In this document: piece by piece, positions 36,974 to 47,184 of the stretch
Layout of the letters: each line of letters opens with the position of its first letter
Numbering within the stretch: position 1 is the stretch's first letter
NCBI GenBank assembly: GCA_946479475.1
Contig: CAMLGG010000006.1
Coordinates: 1 to 47,968 of the forward strand
DNA: 47,968 bases
Reading direction: 5' to 3'
From: an uncultured Ideonella sp.
GTDB lineage: Bacteria > Pseudomonadota > Gammaproteobacteria > Burkholderiales > Burkholderiaceae
Notes under the pieces: model-generated
Told to the model about the DNA's origin: nothing
The model's input: only the letters and a program-made list of their open reading frames with translations
The model's database searches: none
Position numbers and translations under genes: made by a program

Positions 36974-38343
36974 TGACGCTCGGCCAGGCCCGCACGCTGT
37001 TGCCCGCCGCGCAGGTGGTCGGAGACCCCGGCGTGGCCTTCACGCGCGTGCACACCGACACCCGCACGCTGCGCGAAGGCGACCTGTTCGTCGCGCTCAA
37101 GGGCGAGCGCTTCGACGCCCACGATTTCCTCGACGCGGCTCGCGTCTCTGGCGCCGTTGCGGCGCTGGCCTCGCATGGCATCGCCGAGGCGGGGCTGCCG
37201 GGCCTGCGGGTCGATGATCCGCTTGCAGCGCTGCAGGCCCTCGCCACGGGCTGGCGCGCCCGGCATCCGCTGCCCCTGGTGGCGGTGACCGGCAGCAACG
37301 GCAAGACGACGGTCACGCAGATGATCGCGGCCATCCTGCGCGCGGCGCACGGCGAAGCCGCGCTGGGCACCGAAGGCAACCTGAACAACCACATCGGTGT
37401 CCCGCTCACGGTGCTGCGCCTGCGGCCGCACCACCGCGCCGCGGTCGTCGAGCTCGGCATGAATCACCCGGGCGAGATCGGCGAGCTGGCGGCCATCGCG
37501 CAGCCCACCGTCGGCCTGGTCAACAACGCCCAGCGCGAGCACCAGGAGTTCATGCACAGCGTCGAGGCCGTCGCGCGCGAGAACGGCAGCGTGATCGCGG
37601 CGCTGCCGGCCGACGGCACGGCGGTCTTCCCGGCCGACGAGGAGTTCACGCCGCTTTGGCGCGAGGTGGCTGGCGAGCGCCGCGTGCTGAGCTTCGCGCT
37701 CGATGCCCCCGCGGACGTGAAGGCGAGCGCCCGCTGGCTGCTGGACCACTGGCAGGTCACGCTGGCCACGCCCGCCGGCACCATCGACATCGCGCTGCAC
37801 ATCGCCGGCCGGCACAACGTGAAGAACGCCGCCGCGGCAGCGGCCGCGGCGCTGGCCGCCGGCGTGCCGCCCGAGGCGATCGCGCAAGGCCTGTCCGCCT
37901 TCACGCCCGTCAAGGGCCGATCGCAGGTGAAGCCGCTGCTGGTCCGCGGCCAGCCGCGAACGCTGATCGACGACAGCTACAACGCCAACCCCGATTCCGT
38001 CCGCGCCGCGATCGACGTGCTGGCCGAGCTGCCGCGCCCGCGCTGGCTGGTGATGGGCGACATGGGCGAGGTCGGCAACCAGGGTCCGGCCTTCCACGCC
38101 GAGGTGGGCCAGCACGCGCACGCCGCGGGCATCGAGACGGTCTGGTGCGTGGGCGAACTGATGCGGCACGCCGCCGCGGGCACGGGCGCGCGCCACTTCG
38201 AGACGGTCGAGGGTCTGCTGGCCGCGCTGGCCGAGGAGGCCCCGCCGTTCTCGTCGGTGCTGGTCAAGGGCTCGCGCTTCATGAGGATGGAGCGGGTGGT
38301 GCAGGCCCTGCAGTCGGGGGGAGGGACGCCGCATGCTGCTTAG
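36970..38343 (+). CDS. murF: UDP-MurNAc-pentapeptide synthetase MurF
   Basis: The 457-residue ligase adds D-Ala-D-Ala to UDP-MurNAc-tripeptide. Motifs visible are H-T-D-T-R and D-L-F-V-A-L-K-G in the N-terminal domain, the ATP loop T-G-S-N-G-K-T-T, the central [10 protein letters not shown] and the C-terminal [11 protein letters not shown] choose the first ATG at 36970, overlapping the murE stop (ATGA); a second ATG follows directly. The longer in-frame extension to 35821 would cross murE and is not real. Confidence 0.94.
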   Translation: MMTLGQARTLLPAAQVVGDPGVAFTRVHTDTRTLREGDLFVALKGERFDAHDFLDAARVSGAVAALASHGIAEAGLPGLRVDDPLAALQALATGWRARHPLPLVAVTGSNGKTTVTQMIAAILRAAHGEAALGTEGNLNNHIGVPLTVLRLRPHHRAAVVELGMNHPGEIGELAAIAQPTVGLVNNAQREHQEFMHSVEAVARENGSVIAALPADGTAVFPADEEFTPLWREVAGERRVLSFALDAPADVKASARWLLDHWQVTLATPAGTIDIALHIAGRHNVKNAAAAAAAALAAGVPPEAIAQGLSAFTPVKGRSQVKPLLVRGQPRTLIDDSYNANPDSVRAAIDVLAELPRPRWLVMGDMGEVGNQGPAFHAEVGQHAHAAGIETVWCVGELMRHAAAGTGARHFETVEGLLAALAEEAPPFSSVLVKGSRFMRMERVVQALQSGGGTPHAA

Positions 38344-39514
38344 CCTTGCCCAGTGGTTGCAGAGCCAGTACGCCGAGCAGTTCGGCTTCCTGCGCGTCTT
38401 CCAGTACCAGACCTTCCGCGCGGTGCTGGCCGCGATGACGGCGCTGCTGATCGGGCTGATCTTCGGCCCCTTCGTGATCCGGCGCCTGACCGAGCTGAAG
38501 ATCGGCCAGCCCATCCGCGAGTACGGCGTGCAGACACACCTGGTGAAGGCCGGCACGCCGACCATGGGCGGCGCGCTGATCCTCATCGGCATCGGCGTGG
38601 CCACGGTGCTGTGGAGCGACTGGAGCAACCGCTTCGTCTGGATCACCATGCTGGTGACCTTCGGCTTCGGCGCCATCGGCTGGGTAGACGACTGGCGCAA
38701 GGTCGTGCTGAAGGACCCGGAAGGCATGCCCTCGAAGGAGAAGTTCTTCTGGCAGTCGGCGATCGGCCTGGTGGCCGCGCTCTACCTGGCGTTCAGCGTT
38801 TCGGAGACTTCGAACATCCGGGTGCTGGAGCTGTTCGTGCGCTGGGTCACCAGCGGCTTCTCGAACGACCTGCCGCCCAAGGCCGACCTGATGGTGCCCT
38901 TCTTCAAGACCATCAGCTACCCGCTGGGCGTGTTCGGCTTCATCGGCCTGACCTACTTCGTCATCGTCGGCGCCAGCAACGCGGTCAACCTGACGGACGG
39001 CCTGGACGGCCTGGCCATCATGCCGGTGGTGCTGGTCTCGGCGACGCTGGGCATCTTCGCCTACGTGACCGGCAACTCGGTGTACTCGAAGTACCTGCTG
39101 TTCCCGTACATCCCGGGGGCCGGCGAGTTGCTCATCTTCTGCGCCGCGATCGGCGGCGCGGGCCTGGCCTTCCTGTGGTTCAACGCCTATCCGGCGCAGG
39201 TGTTCATGGGCGACGTGGGTGCGCTGGCGCTCGGCGGCGCGCTGGGCACCATCGCCGTCATCACCCGCCAGGAGATCCTGCTCGGAGTCATGGGCGGCGT
39301 GTTCGTGATCGAGGCGCTCTCGGTCATGGTCCAGGTCGCCTGGTTCAAGTACACGAAGAGGCGCTACGGCGAGGGCCGGCGCATCTTCCTGATGGCGCCG
39401 CTGCACCACCACTACGAGAAGTCGGGGTGGAACGAGACGCAGGTGGTGATCCGCTTCTGGATCATCACCATGCTGCTGTGCCTCGTCGGCCTGGCGAGCC
39501 TGAAGCTGCGGTGA
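38333..39514 (+). CDS. mraY: phospho-MurNAc-pentapeptide transferase MraY
   Basis: The 393-residue integral membrane enzyme transfers phospho-MurNAc-pentapeptide from UDP to undecaprenyl phosphate to make lipid I. About ten membrane helices are visible. Family motifs include [35 protein letters not shown] and L-H-H-H-Y-E. The length is slightly above E. coli MraY (360). It overlaps the murF end by 11 bp. Confidence 0.94.
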   Translation: MLLSLAQWLQSQYAEQFGFLRVFQYQTFRAVLAAMTALLIGLIFGPFVIRRLTELKIGQPIREYGVQTHLVKAGTPTMGGALILIGIGVATVLWSDWSNRFVWITMLVTFGFGAIGWVDDWRKVVLKDPEGMPSKEKFFWQSAIGLVAALYLAFSVSETSNIRVLELFVRWVTSGFSNDLPPKADLMVPFFKTISYPLGVFGFIGLTYFVIVGASNAVNLTDGLDGLAIMPVVLVSATLGIFAYVTGNSVYSKYLLFPYIPGAGELLIFCAAIGGAGLAFLWFNAYPAQVFMGDVGALALGGALGTIAVITRQEILLGVMGGVFVIEALSVMVQVAWFKYTKRRYGEGRRIFLMAPLHHHYEKSGWNETQVVIRFWIITMLLCLVGLASLKLR

Positions 39515-39530
39515 AGGGAAGAACAACAAG

Positions 39531-41558
39531 ATGAAGAACCTGCAAGACCTCTGCGTGCTGGTGCTGGGCCTCGGCGAATCGGGACTCGCGATGGCGCGCT
39601 GGTGCGCGCGCAACGGCGCTCGCGTCCGCGTGTGGGACTCGCGTGAGAACCCGCCGCAGGCAGCCGCATTGGCGCTGGGCGTGCCCGAGGCGGTGCTGCT
39701 GGGCGGTGCCCTTTCGGCAGAGCGGCTGGAAGGCACGGGGGACCTGGCCGACGTGCGCCTGGTGCTGAAAAGCCCCGGCCTGGCCCCGGCGGACGAGCGC
39801 ATCGCGCCCCTGCTCGCCGCGGCGCGTGCGCGAGGCCTCGCCATTCAGGGCGAGCTCGACCTGTTCGCCCGCGCACTGGTGGACCTGAAGGAAGAGCGCG
39901 GCTACGCGCCCGCGATCCTGGCCGTCACCGGCACCAACGGCAAGACGACGACGACCGCGCTGACGGCCCAGCTGGTCGAGCGCAGCGGCGCGCGCGTCGG
40001 CCTGGCCGGCAACATCGGCCCGACGATGCTGGACACGCTGGCCGCGGCGCTGGACCTGGAGCCGGCGCCGGTGCCGGCAACCGCGGCGGCGCAGCCGACT
40101 CGCGTGGAAGCCGACGAGGAGGACGAGCAGCCCACGCTGCCGGGTGCCTTCGTCGATGCCCGCCCGCTGGACGACCGCACGGTGCCGATGCCGCTGGAGG
40201 CCGCCGGCCTCACGCCCGATTCGATCGACGTGCCCGTCGATGTCACGGGGGTGGCCGACACGGTGGACGTGCCCGTCGACGTAACCGGCGCCGCCAACAC
40301 GGTGGACGTCCGCGTGGACGTGAGCGGCGCGGGCGACAAGGTCGACCTGCCTGTCGACCTGACCTTCGCCGAGGCTTCGATCGAGCTGCCGCTCGATCAG
40401 GCCGACGAAGAGGCGCCACTGCAGCTTGCGCCGCCGCCGCCGGCCGTGCCGGTGTTCGAGCACCTGCCCGAGGTCTGGGTGCTGGAGCTGTCCAGCTTCC
40501 AGCTCGAAGGCGTGCAGGCCTTCGAGCCGAGCGCTGCAGCGGTGCTCAACGTGACCCAGGACCACCTCGACTGGCACGGCGACATGGCGGCCTACGCGGC
40601 GGCCAAGGCACGCATCTTCGGCCAGCACGGCGTGATGGTGATCAACCGCGACGATCCGATGGTCGAGGCGATGGTGCCGGCCCCGGTCGTCGTCAAGGGC
40701 GCCCGGGGCAAGGCCGCGAAGCCGGTGTCGCGCAAGGTGATCCGCTTCGGCCTGGATGCGCCCCGGCACCCGAGCGACTTCGGCCTGGTGACCGAAGGCG
40801 GCATGGCCTGGCTGGTGCGCGCCTTGCCCGGCGACGAGACCGTGAAGAAGCGGAACAAGCCCCCAGGCCGCCGCGCTGCGGCGTCCGCCCCCCAAGGGGG
40901 ACTCGAAGACTTGGGGCGGCCCGGCTTCTTCGAGGACGAGGAAGAGGAGATCCATCTGCAGCGGCTCATGCCCGCCGATGCGCTGCGCATCCGTGGCCGG
41001 CACAACGCTGCCAACGCGCTGGCCGCGCTGGCGCTCGCCACCGCCATCGGCAGGCCGCTCGCCCCCATGCTGCACGGCCTGCGCGAATACCGCGGCGAGC
41101 CGCACCGCGTCGAATCCATCGGCTTCGTCGGCGGCGTCGAGGCGGTGGACGACAGCAAGGGCACCAACGTCGGCGCGACGGTCGCGGCCATCGATGGCCT
41201 GGGCGAGGACCGCGTCAGCGCCAAGCTGCTCGTGATCCTCGGCGGCGACGGCAAGGGCCAGGACTTCTCGCCGCTGGCCGCGCCGGTCTCGCGACATGCG
41301 CGCGCGGTCGCGACGATCGGCCGGGACGCCGAGGCGATCGAAGGCGTGCTCGCGGCCACCGGCGTGCCCATCCAGCGCCACGCCACGCTCGAAGAGGCGG
41401 TGCGCTGGTGCTTCGCCCAGGCACACGAAGGCGACGCCGTGCTGCTGAGCCCCGCCTGTGCCAGCCTCGACATGTTCCGCAACTACGCGCATCGCGCCGA
41501 GGTCTTTGCCGACACGGTGCGCCAGATCGCGGCCGAGAAGGGAGAGGTCCTCGAATGA
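39531..41558 (+). CDS. murD: UDP-MurNAc-L-Ala:D-Glu ligase MurD with two large insertions
   Basis: The enzyme adds D-Glu to UDP-MurNAc-L-Ala. At 675 residues it is far longer than E. coli MurD (438). Conserved blocks are intact: G-L-G-E-S-G near the start, [47 protein letters not shown] and [10 protein letters not shown]. Insertion 1 (about 178-310) splits G-N-I-G from V-L-E-L-S-S and holds five 13-residue acidic repeats (232-296). Insertion 2 (about 438-475) contains an in-frame palindromic repeat at residues 444-464. Both fall between conserved blocks, so activity is probably kept. Confidence 0.93.
   Translation: MKNLQDLCVLVLGLGESGLAMARWCARNGARVRVWDSRENPPQAAALALGVPEAVLLGGALSAERLEGTGDLADVRLVLKSPGLAPADERIAPLLAAARARGLAIQGELDLFARALVDLKEERGYAPAILAVTGTNGKTTTTALTAQLVERSGARVGLAGNIGPTMLDTLAAALDLEPAPVPATAAAQPTRVEADEEDEQPTLPGAFVDARPLDDRTVPMPLEAAGLTPDSIDVPVDVTGVADTVDVPVDVTGAANTVDVRVDVSGAGDKVDLPVDLTFAEASIELPLDQADEEAPLQLAPPPPAVPVFEHLPEVWVLELSSFQLEGVQAFEPSAAAVLNVTQDHLDWHGDMAAYAAAKARIFGQHGVMVINRDDPMVEAMVPAPVVVKGARGKAAKPVSRKVIRFGLDAPRHPSDFGLVTEGGMAWLVRALPGDETVKKRNKPPGRRAAASAPQGGLEDLGRPGFFEDEEEEIHLQRLMPADALRIRGRHNAANALAALALATAIGRPLAPMLHGLREYRGEPHRVESIGFVGGVEAVDDSKGTNVGATVAAIDGLGEDRVSAKLLVILGGDGKGQDFSPLAAPVSRHARAVATIGRDAEAIEGVLAATGVPIQRHATLEEAVRWCFAQAHEGDAVLLSPACASLDMFRNYAHRAEVFADTVRQIAAEKGEVLE
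40224..40418 (+). repeat. five 39-bp (13-residue) tandem repeats inside murD
   Basis: Five units of exactly 13 codons run from residue 232 to 296. The first reads [13 protein letters not shown], the next three keep V-D-x-x-V-D-x-(S/T), and the fifth is degraded (I-E-L-P-L-D). DNA identity between the first two is high with silent changes, so the array is not brand new. The product would be an acidic beta-rich or disordered surface loop of MurD. Confidence 0.85.
40860..40922 (-). repeat. REP-like palindromic element, copy B, in frame inside murD
   Basis: This 63-bp element (21 codons, residues 444-464) begins on a codon boundary of murD and keeps the frame open. Read on the minus strand it starts GGGCCGCCCCAAG, has the core CCCCCTTGGGGGG and ends with CCTGGGGG, matching copies A (3721-3784) and C (41567-41626). 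The encoded peptide ([14 protein letters not shown]) is unrelated to MurD. Confidence 0.65.
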
Positions 41559-41635
41559 GCGCAGCAGGGCCGCTCCCAAGGCGCTCGCTCCCCCTCGGGG
41601 GGGCCGGCGTGCCGCGACGAAGGGGGCTCGAATGA
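41550..41635 (+). repeat. REP-like element, copy C, flanked by a 9-bp direct repeat at the murD/ftsW junction
   Basis: CTCGAATGA occurs at 41550-41558 and again at 41627-41635. Between them lies the palindromic element (41567-41626) with core CCCCCTCGGGGGG and terminal GGGGG. The first repeat holds the murD stop TGA and the second the ftsW ATG. Removing one repeat plus the element leaves a single CTCGAATGA in which stop and start overlap as ATGA, as at most other junctions of this cluster. This looks like an insertion with a 9-bp target duplication. Confidence 0.65.
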
Positions 41636-42915
41636 CCCGAGGGGCCACAGCCGTCGAGCCGCGCGCGACCTGGCGCGAGCGCCTCGCCGCGCTTGCGGCC
41701 TGGTGGCCGCGCGCTCGCTCGCGGGCGGAGTCCCTGCCCATCCGCGACTGGGTCTCGGTGGGCAGCGGCAAGCCGAGCGCCGTCTCCGGCTTCGACCAGC
41801 CCCTCGCCTGGGTCGTGACGGCCTTGCTCGCGCTGGGCCTGGTGATGGTGTACTCGGCCTCGGTCGCGATGCACGACAACCCGAAGTTCGCCAACTACGC
41901 GCCGACCTACTTCCTCAACCGCCAGGCGATGTTCATCACGCTCGGCTTCGTGGCCGGGCTCGTCACCCTGCAGATCCCGATCTCGGTGTGGGAGAAGTGG
42001 GCACCCTGGCTCTTCGCCGCCTCGCTCGCACTGCTCATCGTCGTGCTCGTGCCTTTCATCGGCAAGGGCGTGAACGGCGCGCGCCGCTGGATCCCGCTGG
42101 GCATCATGAGCTTCCAGCCGAGCGAACTGGCCAAGCTGTCCATCGCCATGTACGCCGCCAGCTACATGGTCCGCAAGATGGACGTGAAGGAGAACTTCGT
42201 CAAGGCGGTCTGGCCGATGGCGGTGGCGCTCGGGGTGATCGGCGTGCTGCTGCTGGCCGAGCCGGACATGGGCGCCTTCATGGTCATCGCCGCGGTGGCG
42301 CTGGGCATCCTCTTCCTGGGCGGCGTCAACGGCCGCATGTTCCTGCTCAGCGTGACGGTGCTCGTCGGCGCCTTCGTGCTGATGATCGTTTTCAGCGAGT
42401 TCCGCCGCCAGCGCATCTTTGCCTACCTCGATCCCTGGAACCCGGAGTACGCGCAGGGCAAGGCCTACCAGCTGACGCACTCGCTGATCGCCTTCGGCCG
42501 CGGCGAATGGCTGGGCCAGGGACTGGGCCAGTCGATCGAGAAGCTCAACTACCTGCCCGAGGCCCACACCGACTTCCTGCTGGCCGTGATCGGCGAGGAG
42601 CTCGGCTTCGTCGTCGTGCTGGCGGTGATCGTCGCCTTCTTCTGGCTTACCCGCCGCATCTTCGTCATCGGCCGCCAGGCGATCGCGCTGGACCGCGTCT
42701 TCGCCGGCCTGATGGCCCAAGGCATAGGCATCTGGTTCGGCGGCCAGAGCTTCATCAACATCGGCGTGAACCTCGGCCTGCTGCCGACCAAGGGCCTGAC
42801 GCTGCCGCTGCTGTCTTATGGCGGCTCGGGGATTCTCATGAACCTGGTCGCGCTCGCGATCGTGTTGCGGGTGGACCAAGAGAATCGGCAGCTCATGCGC
42901 GGAGGCCGCCCATGA
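41632..42915 (+). CDS. ftsW: SEDS glycosyltransferase FtsW
   Basis: The 427-residue septal peptidoglycan polymerase works with FtsI on lipid II. About ten membrane helices follow a cytoplasmic N-terminus of roughly 55 residues. SEDS motifs seen are [29 protein letters not shown] and S-Y-G-G-S-G. The ATG at 41632 follows GGGGG of the repeat element, which may now supply the SD. The frame is open back to 41458, but that part overlaps murD. The stop overlaps murG (ATGA). Confidence 0.92.
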   Translation: MTRGATAVEPRATWRERLAALAAWWPRARSRAESLPIRDWVSVGSGKPSAVSGFDQPLAWVVTALLALGLVMVYSASVAMHDNPKFANYAPTYFLNRQAMFITLGFVAGLVTLQIPISVWEKWAPWLFAASLALLIVVLVPFIGKGVNGARRWIPLGIMSFQPSELAKLSIAMYAASYMVRKMDVKENFVKAVWPMAVALGVIGVLLLAEPDMGAFMVIAAVALGILFLGGVNGRMFLLSVTVLVGAFVLMIVFSEFRRQRIFAYLDPWNPEYAQGKAYQLTHSLIAFGRGEWLGQGLGQSIEKLNYLPEAHTDFLLAVIGEELGFVVVLAVIVAFFWLTRRIFVIGRQAIALDRVFAGLMAQGIGIWFGGQSFINIGVNLGLLPTKGLTLPLLSYGGSGILMNLVALAIVLRVDQENRQLMRGGRP

Positions 42916-43985
42916 CGCGGCACCTCGTCATCATGGCTGCCGGGACGGGCGGACACGTGATCCCCGGCCTCGCCGTCGCCCGCGAGATGCAGGCCCGCGG
43001 CTGGGCGGTGAGCTGGCTCGGCACCGAAGGCGGCATGGAGAACAAGCTCGTGCCGCCGTCCGGCATCGCCATGGACAGGCTGTCCTTCAGCGGCCTGCGC
43101 GGCAAGAACCTCGTGCAGACGATGTTCGGCGGCCTGCGCCTGCTCAAGGCCTTCTGGGATTCGGCGCGCATCCTGCGCAAGCGATCGGCCGACGCGGTGC
43201 TAGGCATGGGCGGCTATGTGTGCTTCCCCGGCGGCATGATGGCCTCGCTGCTGGGCAAGCCGCTGATGCTGGTGAACGCGGATGCCGGCCTGCTGCTGTC
43301 GAACAAGGCGCTGCTGCCGGTGGCCGACAAGGTGGCCTTCGGCTTCGACGGCCCGGCCGTGGGCAAGGTCAAGCACGGGCTCGTCACCGGCAACCCGGTG
43401 CGCGCCGAGATCGAGTCCATGCCACCGCCCGAAGTCCGCTTCGAGGGCCGCGAAGGGCCGCTGCGGCTGCTGGTCGTCGGCGGCAGCCTGGGCGCGCGGG
43501 TGCTCAACGAGATGGTGCCGGCGGCGCTCGCGCAGATGCCGCCGGAGCAGCGGCCGCTGGTGATGCACCAGACCGGCGCCGCGCACCTGGACGAGGTGCG
43601 GGGCCGCTATGCCACGCTGGGCGTGCAGGCCGACGTCCAGCCCTTCATCGACGACATGGCCAACTGCCTCGGCCACTGCGACGTGATCGTCTGCCGCGCC
43701 GGCGCCATCACGGTGAGCGAGCTGTGCGCCGCCGGCGTGGCCAGCATCCTGGTTCCGCTGGTGGTGAGCACGACGGCGCACCAGCGAGACAACGCGGAAT
43801 GGATGGCCGAGCGGGGCGCCGCCGTCCACCTGCCGCAGGGCGAACTGACTCCGCAGCGGCTCGCGACCGAGCTGCTGCGCGTGAACCGCAGGCAGCTGAT
43901 GACCATGGCCCAGAAGGCCAAGGCCCTCGCCCGCCCGCACGCGGCCGCGAAGGTGGCCGATGAGATCGAAAGGTTGGCGTCATGA
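42912..43985 (+). CDS. murG: lipid II synthase MurG (GlcNAc transferase)
   Basis: The 357-residue GT28 glycosyltransferase adds GlcNAc to lipid I at the inner face of the membrane. Motifs are G-T-G-G-H-V-I-P-G at the N-terminus, [18 protein letters not shown] and the UDP-GlcNAc site [10 protein letters not shown]. Where many homologues have H-E-Q-N this one reads V-N-A-D-A-G, a variant worth noting. It overlaps ftsW and murC by ATGA at both ends. Confidence 0.93.
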   Translation: MTRHLVIMAAGTGGHVIPGLAVAREMQARGWAVSWLGTEGGMENKLVPPSGIAMDRLSFSGLRGKNLVQTMFGGLRLLKAFWDSARILRKRSADAVLGMGGYVCFPGGMMASLLGKPLMLVNADAGLLLSNKALLPVADKVAFGFDGPAVGKVKHGLVTGNPVRAEIESMPPPEVRFEGREGPLRLLVVGGSLGARVLNEMVPAALAQMPPEQRPLVMHQTGAAHLDEVRGRYATLGVQADVQPFIDDMANCLGHCDVIVCRAGAITVSELCAAGVASILVPLVVSTTAHQRDNAEWMAERGAAVHLPQGELTPQRLATELLRVNRRQLMTMAQKAKALARPHAAAKVADEIERLAS

Positions 43986-45391
43986 AGCATGCCGTCAAGC
44001 ACATTCATTTCGTAGGCGTGGGCGGTGCCGGCATGAGCGGCATCGCCGAGATCCTGCACAACCTCGGCTATGCCGTCTCGGGCTCGGACCAGTCCGATAC
44101 CGCGACCACGCGCCGCCTCGCCGGCCTGGGCATCCGCGTGCACCACGGCCACGAGGCAGCCTACATCGACGGTGCGCAGGCCGTGGTGATCTCCACCGCG
44201 GTCAAGGGCGACAACCCCGAGGTGATCGCGGCGCGCGCCAAGCGCATCCCGGTCGTCCCGCGCGCGGTGATGCTGGCCGAGCTGATGCGCCTGAAGAAGG
44301 GCATCGCCATCGCCGGCACGCACGGCAAGACGACCACGACCTCGCTCGTGACGAGCGTGCTCGCCGAAGCGGGAGTCGATCCCACCTTCGTGATCGGCGG
44401 CCGCCTCAACTCCGCCGGCGCCAACTCGCGCCTGGGCTCGGGCGAGTACATCGTCGTCGAGGCCGACGAGTCCGATGCGTCGTTCCTGAACCTCATGCCC
44501 ATCCTGGCGGTCGTCACCAACATCGACGCCGACCACATGGACACCTACGGCCACGACTTCGCGCGGCTCAAGAGTGCCTTCGTCGACTTCCTGCACCGCA
44601 TGCCCTTCTACGGCTCGGCCATCGTCTGCGCCGACGACCCGGGCGTGAAGAGCATCGTGCCCATGGTCTCGCGGCCGGTGGTCACCTACGGCTTCAGCGA
44701 CGAGGTGCAGGTCCGGGCCGTGAACGTTCAGGCGCTCGAAGGCGGCCAGATGCGCTTCACCTGCAAGCGGCGCAACGGCGTTCCCATGCCGGACCTCGAC
44801 ATCACGCTCAACCTGCCCGGCGAACACAACGTGCGCAATGCGTTGGCGGCGATCGCGGTGGCCACCGAGCTGGAGCTGCCCGATGCGCCCATCGTGTCCG
44901 CGCTGGCCAAGTTCGATGGCGTGGGCCGGCGCTTCCAGCGCTACGGCGAGCTGGCGGCGAAGGCGGGCGGCCGTTTCACGCTGATCGACGACTACGGCCA
45001 CCATCCCGTCGAGATGGCCGCGGTGCTTTCGGCGGCGCGTGGCGCGTTCCCCGGGCGCCGTCTGGTGCTGGCCTTCCAGCCGCACCGCTACACCCGCACG
45101 CGGGACTGCTTCGAGGATTTCGTGAAGGTGATGGGCGGGGCCGATGCCGTGCTGCTGACCGAGGTGTATGCGGCGGGCGAGTCGCCCATCGTCGCGGCCG
45201 ACGGTCGCGCACTCGTGCGCGCGCTGCGCGTCGCCGGCAAGGTGGATCCGGTGTTCGTCGACGACGTGGCCGAGTTGCCGGCCGAGATCGTGGCTTTCGC
45301 CAAGGACGGTGACGTGGTGATCTCGATGGGCGCGGGCTCTATCGGTGGAGTGCCCGCCAAGGTCGCCGAGATGAGTGGAGGTGGCGCATGA
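43982..45391 (+). CDS. murC: UDP-MurNAc:L-alanine ligase MurC
   Basis: The 469-residue Mur ligase makes the first peptide bond of the stem peptide. It has [12 protein letters not shown] in the Rossmann domain, the ATP loop [24 protein letters not shown] and D-D-Y-G-H-H-P in the C-terminal domain. Length and motifs are standard. ATGA overlaps occur at both ends. Confidence 0.95.
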   Translation: MKHAVKHIHFVGVGGAGMSGIAEILHNLGYAVSGSDQSDTATTRRLAGLGIRVHHGHEAAYIDGAQAVVISTAVKGDNPEVIAARAKRIPVVPRAVMLAELMRLKKGIAIAGTHGKTTTTSLVTSVLAEAGVDPTFVIGGRLNSAGANSRLGSGEYIVVEADESDASFLNLMPILAVVTNIDADHMDTYGHDFARLKSAFVDFLHRMPFYGSAIVCADDPGVKSIVPMVSRPVVTYGFSDEVQVRAVNVQALEGGQMRFTCKRRNGVPMPDLDITLNLPGEHNVRNALAAIAVATELELPDAPIVSALAKFDGVGRRFQRYGELAAKAGGRFTLIDDYGHHPVEMAAVLSAARGAFPGRRLVLAFQPHRYTRTRDCFEDFVKVMGGADAVLLTEVYAAGESPIVAADGRALVRALRVAGKVDPVFVDDVAELPAEIVAFAKDGDVVISMGAGSIGGVPAKVAEMSGGGA

Positions 45392-46374
45392 CTGCCATCG
45401 ACGTGAAGAGCCTGGGGAAGGTGGCCGTGCTGATGGGCGGCGATTCGGCCGAGCGGCCGGTGTCGTTCATGTCGGGCAACGGCGTGCTGGCGGCGCTGCG
45501 CTCGCAAGGCGTCGACGCGCATGCCTTCGACCCGTCCGAACGCCCGTTGACCGATCTGAAATCCGAGGGCTTCGACCGCTGCTTCATCGCGCTGCACGGC
45601 CGCCATGGCGAAGACGGAACCGTGCAAGGCGCGCTGGAGCTGCTCGGCATCCCCTACACCGGCTCCGGCGTGATGGCCTCGGCCATCGCGATGGACAAGG
45701 TGATGACCAAGCGCATCTGGGCCTTCGCCGGCCTGCCCACGCCGCAGTGGAAGCTCCTCGGCGCGGGGCAGCATGGCCGCGAGGTGACGCGCACCGTGCC
45801 CGACGAGCTCGGCCTGCCGCTCATCGTCAAGCCCGCGCGCGAAGGCTCTTCCTTTGGCGTGAGCAAGGTGGAGGGGTATTCCGGGATGCTCGAAGCGGTG
45901 GCTCACGCCGCACAATTCGATTCCGACGTGCTGTGCGAAGAGTTCATCGTCGGCGAAGAGGTCACCTGCCCCGTGGTGGGTGAGGGCGCCTCCGCCACCG
46001 CGCTGCCGGTGATCCGCATCGTCGCCCCCGAAGGCAACTACGACTACGAGCACAAGTACGTCTCCAACGAGACGGTCTACCTGGTGCCCAGCGGCCTGCC
46101 CGAGGCGGAGGAGCGCGAGATCCAGCGCATCGTCGTCGAGGCCTACCGCCTGCTCGGCTGCCGGGGCTGGGGCCGTGCGGACCTGATGATCCGCGCCAGC
46201 GACCGCAAGCCCTTCCTGCTCGAGATGAACACCTCGCCGGGCATGACCAGCCATTCGCTGGTGCCCAAGTCGGCGGCGTCCACCGGCATGAGCTACGAGC
46301 AGCTGTGCCTGTACCTGCTGGCCGGCGCGACGCTCGACAGCATCGTCCAGCGAGAGAAGAAAGGCGAGGCGTGA
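45388..46374 (+). CDS. ddl: D-alanine:D-alanine ligase (DdlB type)
   Basis: The 328-residue ATP-grasp enzyme makes D-Ala-D-Ala for MurF. It has [13 protein letters not shown] at the N-terminus, L-H-G-R-H-G-E-D-G, the P-Y-T-G-S-G segment, [11 protein letters not shown] and the metal-binding [15 protein letters not shown]. The position between murC and ftsQ matches ddlB of other proteobacteria. The stop overlaps a GTG for ftsQ. Confidence 0.94.
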   Translation: MTAIDVKSLGKVAVLMGGDSAERPVSFMSGNGVLAALRSQGVDAHAFDPSERPLTDLKSEGFDRCFIALHGRHGEDGTVQGALELLGIPYTGSGVMASAIAMDKVMTKRIWAFAGLPTPQWKLLGAGQHGREVTRTVPDELGLPLIVKPAREGSSFGVSKVEGYSGMLEAVAHAAQFDSDVLCEEFIVGEEVTCPVVGEGASATALPVIRIVAPEGNYDYEHKYVSNETVYLVPSGLPEAEEREIQRIVVEAYRLLGCRGWGRADLMIRASDRKPFLLEMNTSPGMTSHSLVPKSAASTGMSYEQLCLYLLAGATLDSIVQREKKGEA

Positions 46375-47171
46375 TCGACATGGCCACCGCCGCCACCACC
46401 AGCCTGCCGCCCGACGTGCGCATGATGAACGCCACCGCGGTGGCGATCGTCCTGCTCGCCGGCGCGGTGCTGCTGGCGGCGGGCGCGGCCTGGGTGGCGC
46501 GGCAGCCGCTGTTCGCCTTCCGCTCGATCCGGCTGGAGGGCGAAGTCACGCGCAACAGCGCCGCCACGATCCGCGCCAATGCGGCGCCGCGGCTGGCGGG
46601 CAACTACTTCACGCTCGACCTGCAGGCCGCGCGAAAGGCGTTCGAGAGCGTGCCGTGGGTGCGCCACGTGGTCGTGCAGCGCGTCTTCCCCAACCGCCTG
46701 GTGGTGAAGATGGAGGAGCACCACGCGGTGGCGGTGTGGAAGGGCGACGAGGGCAACGACCGGCTGGTCAACTCCTACGGCGAGGTCTTCGAGGCCAACC
46801 TGGGCGACGTGGACGACGACGACCTGCCGGAGTTCGCGGGCCGCGACGACGGGTCCGCCGCCGCCATCCTCGCGATGTACCTGCGCCTCGTGCCGATTCT
46901 CAAGCCGCTGGACGTGGCGCCGACACGCGTGGCGCTGTCCGGCCGCGGCTCGTGGCAGATCGAGCTCGACAACGGCGCCGAGCTCGAGCTCGGCCGCGGC
47001 ACGGATGAAGAGGTGATGGCCCGCACCGCCCGCTTCGTCCGCACGGTGACCCAGGTCGCCGCGAAGCAGCGCCGCGGGTGGGACCGTGCCGACCTGCGCC
47101 ATGCGGACGGCTACGCGCTCAGGTTCAAGGGCCCGCTCGCCCCGGCCGCGGCGAGCGATTCGACAGATTGA
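46371..47171 (+). CDS. ftsQ: cell division protein FtsQ
   Basis: The 266-residue bitopic protein has a cytoplasmic tail, one membrane helix (about 25-45), then a POTRA domain ([13 protein letters not shown]) and the FtsQ beta domain. With FtsL and FtsB it recruits and regulates FtsWI. I place the start at GTG 46371, which overlaps the ddl TGA (GTGA) and has AAGGCGAGG just upstream. An ATG at 46380 (three residues shorter) is an alternative. Confidence 0.9.
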   Translation: MIDMATAATTSLPPDVRMMNATAVAIVLLAGAVLLAAGAAWVARQPLFAFRSIRLEGEVTRNSAATIRANAAPRLAGNYFTLDLQAARKAFESVPWVRHVVVQRVFPNRLVVKMEEHHAVAVWKGDEGNDRLVNSYGEVFEANLGDVDDDDLPEFAGRDDGSAAAILAMYLRLVPILKPLDVAPTRVALSGRGSWQIELDNGAELELGRGTDEEVMARTARFVRTVTQVAAKQRRGWDRADLRHADGYALRFKGPLAPAAASDSTD

Positions 47172-47184
47172 GGGATCGAGACAG

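Noticed and set aside
39531..41558. murD as a pseudogene or two genes
   Set aside because: Despite two insertions the frame is continuous and every conserved Mur ligase motif is intact, so it is called a functional gene.
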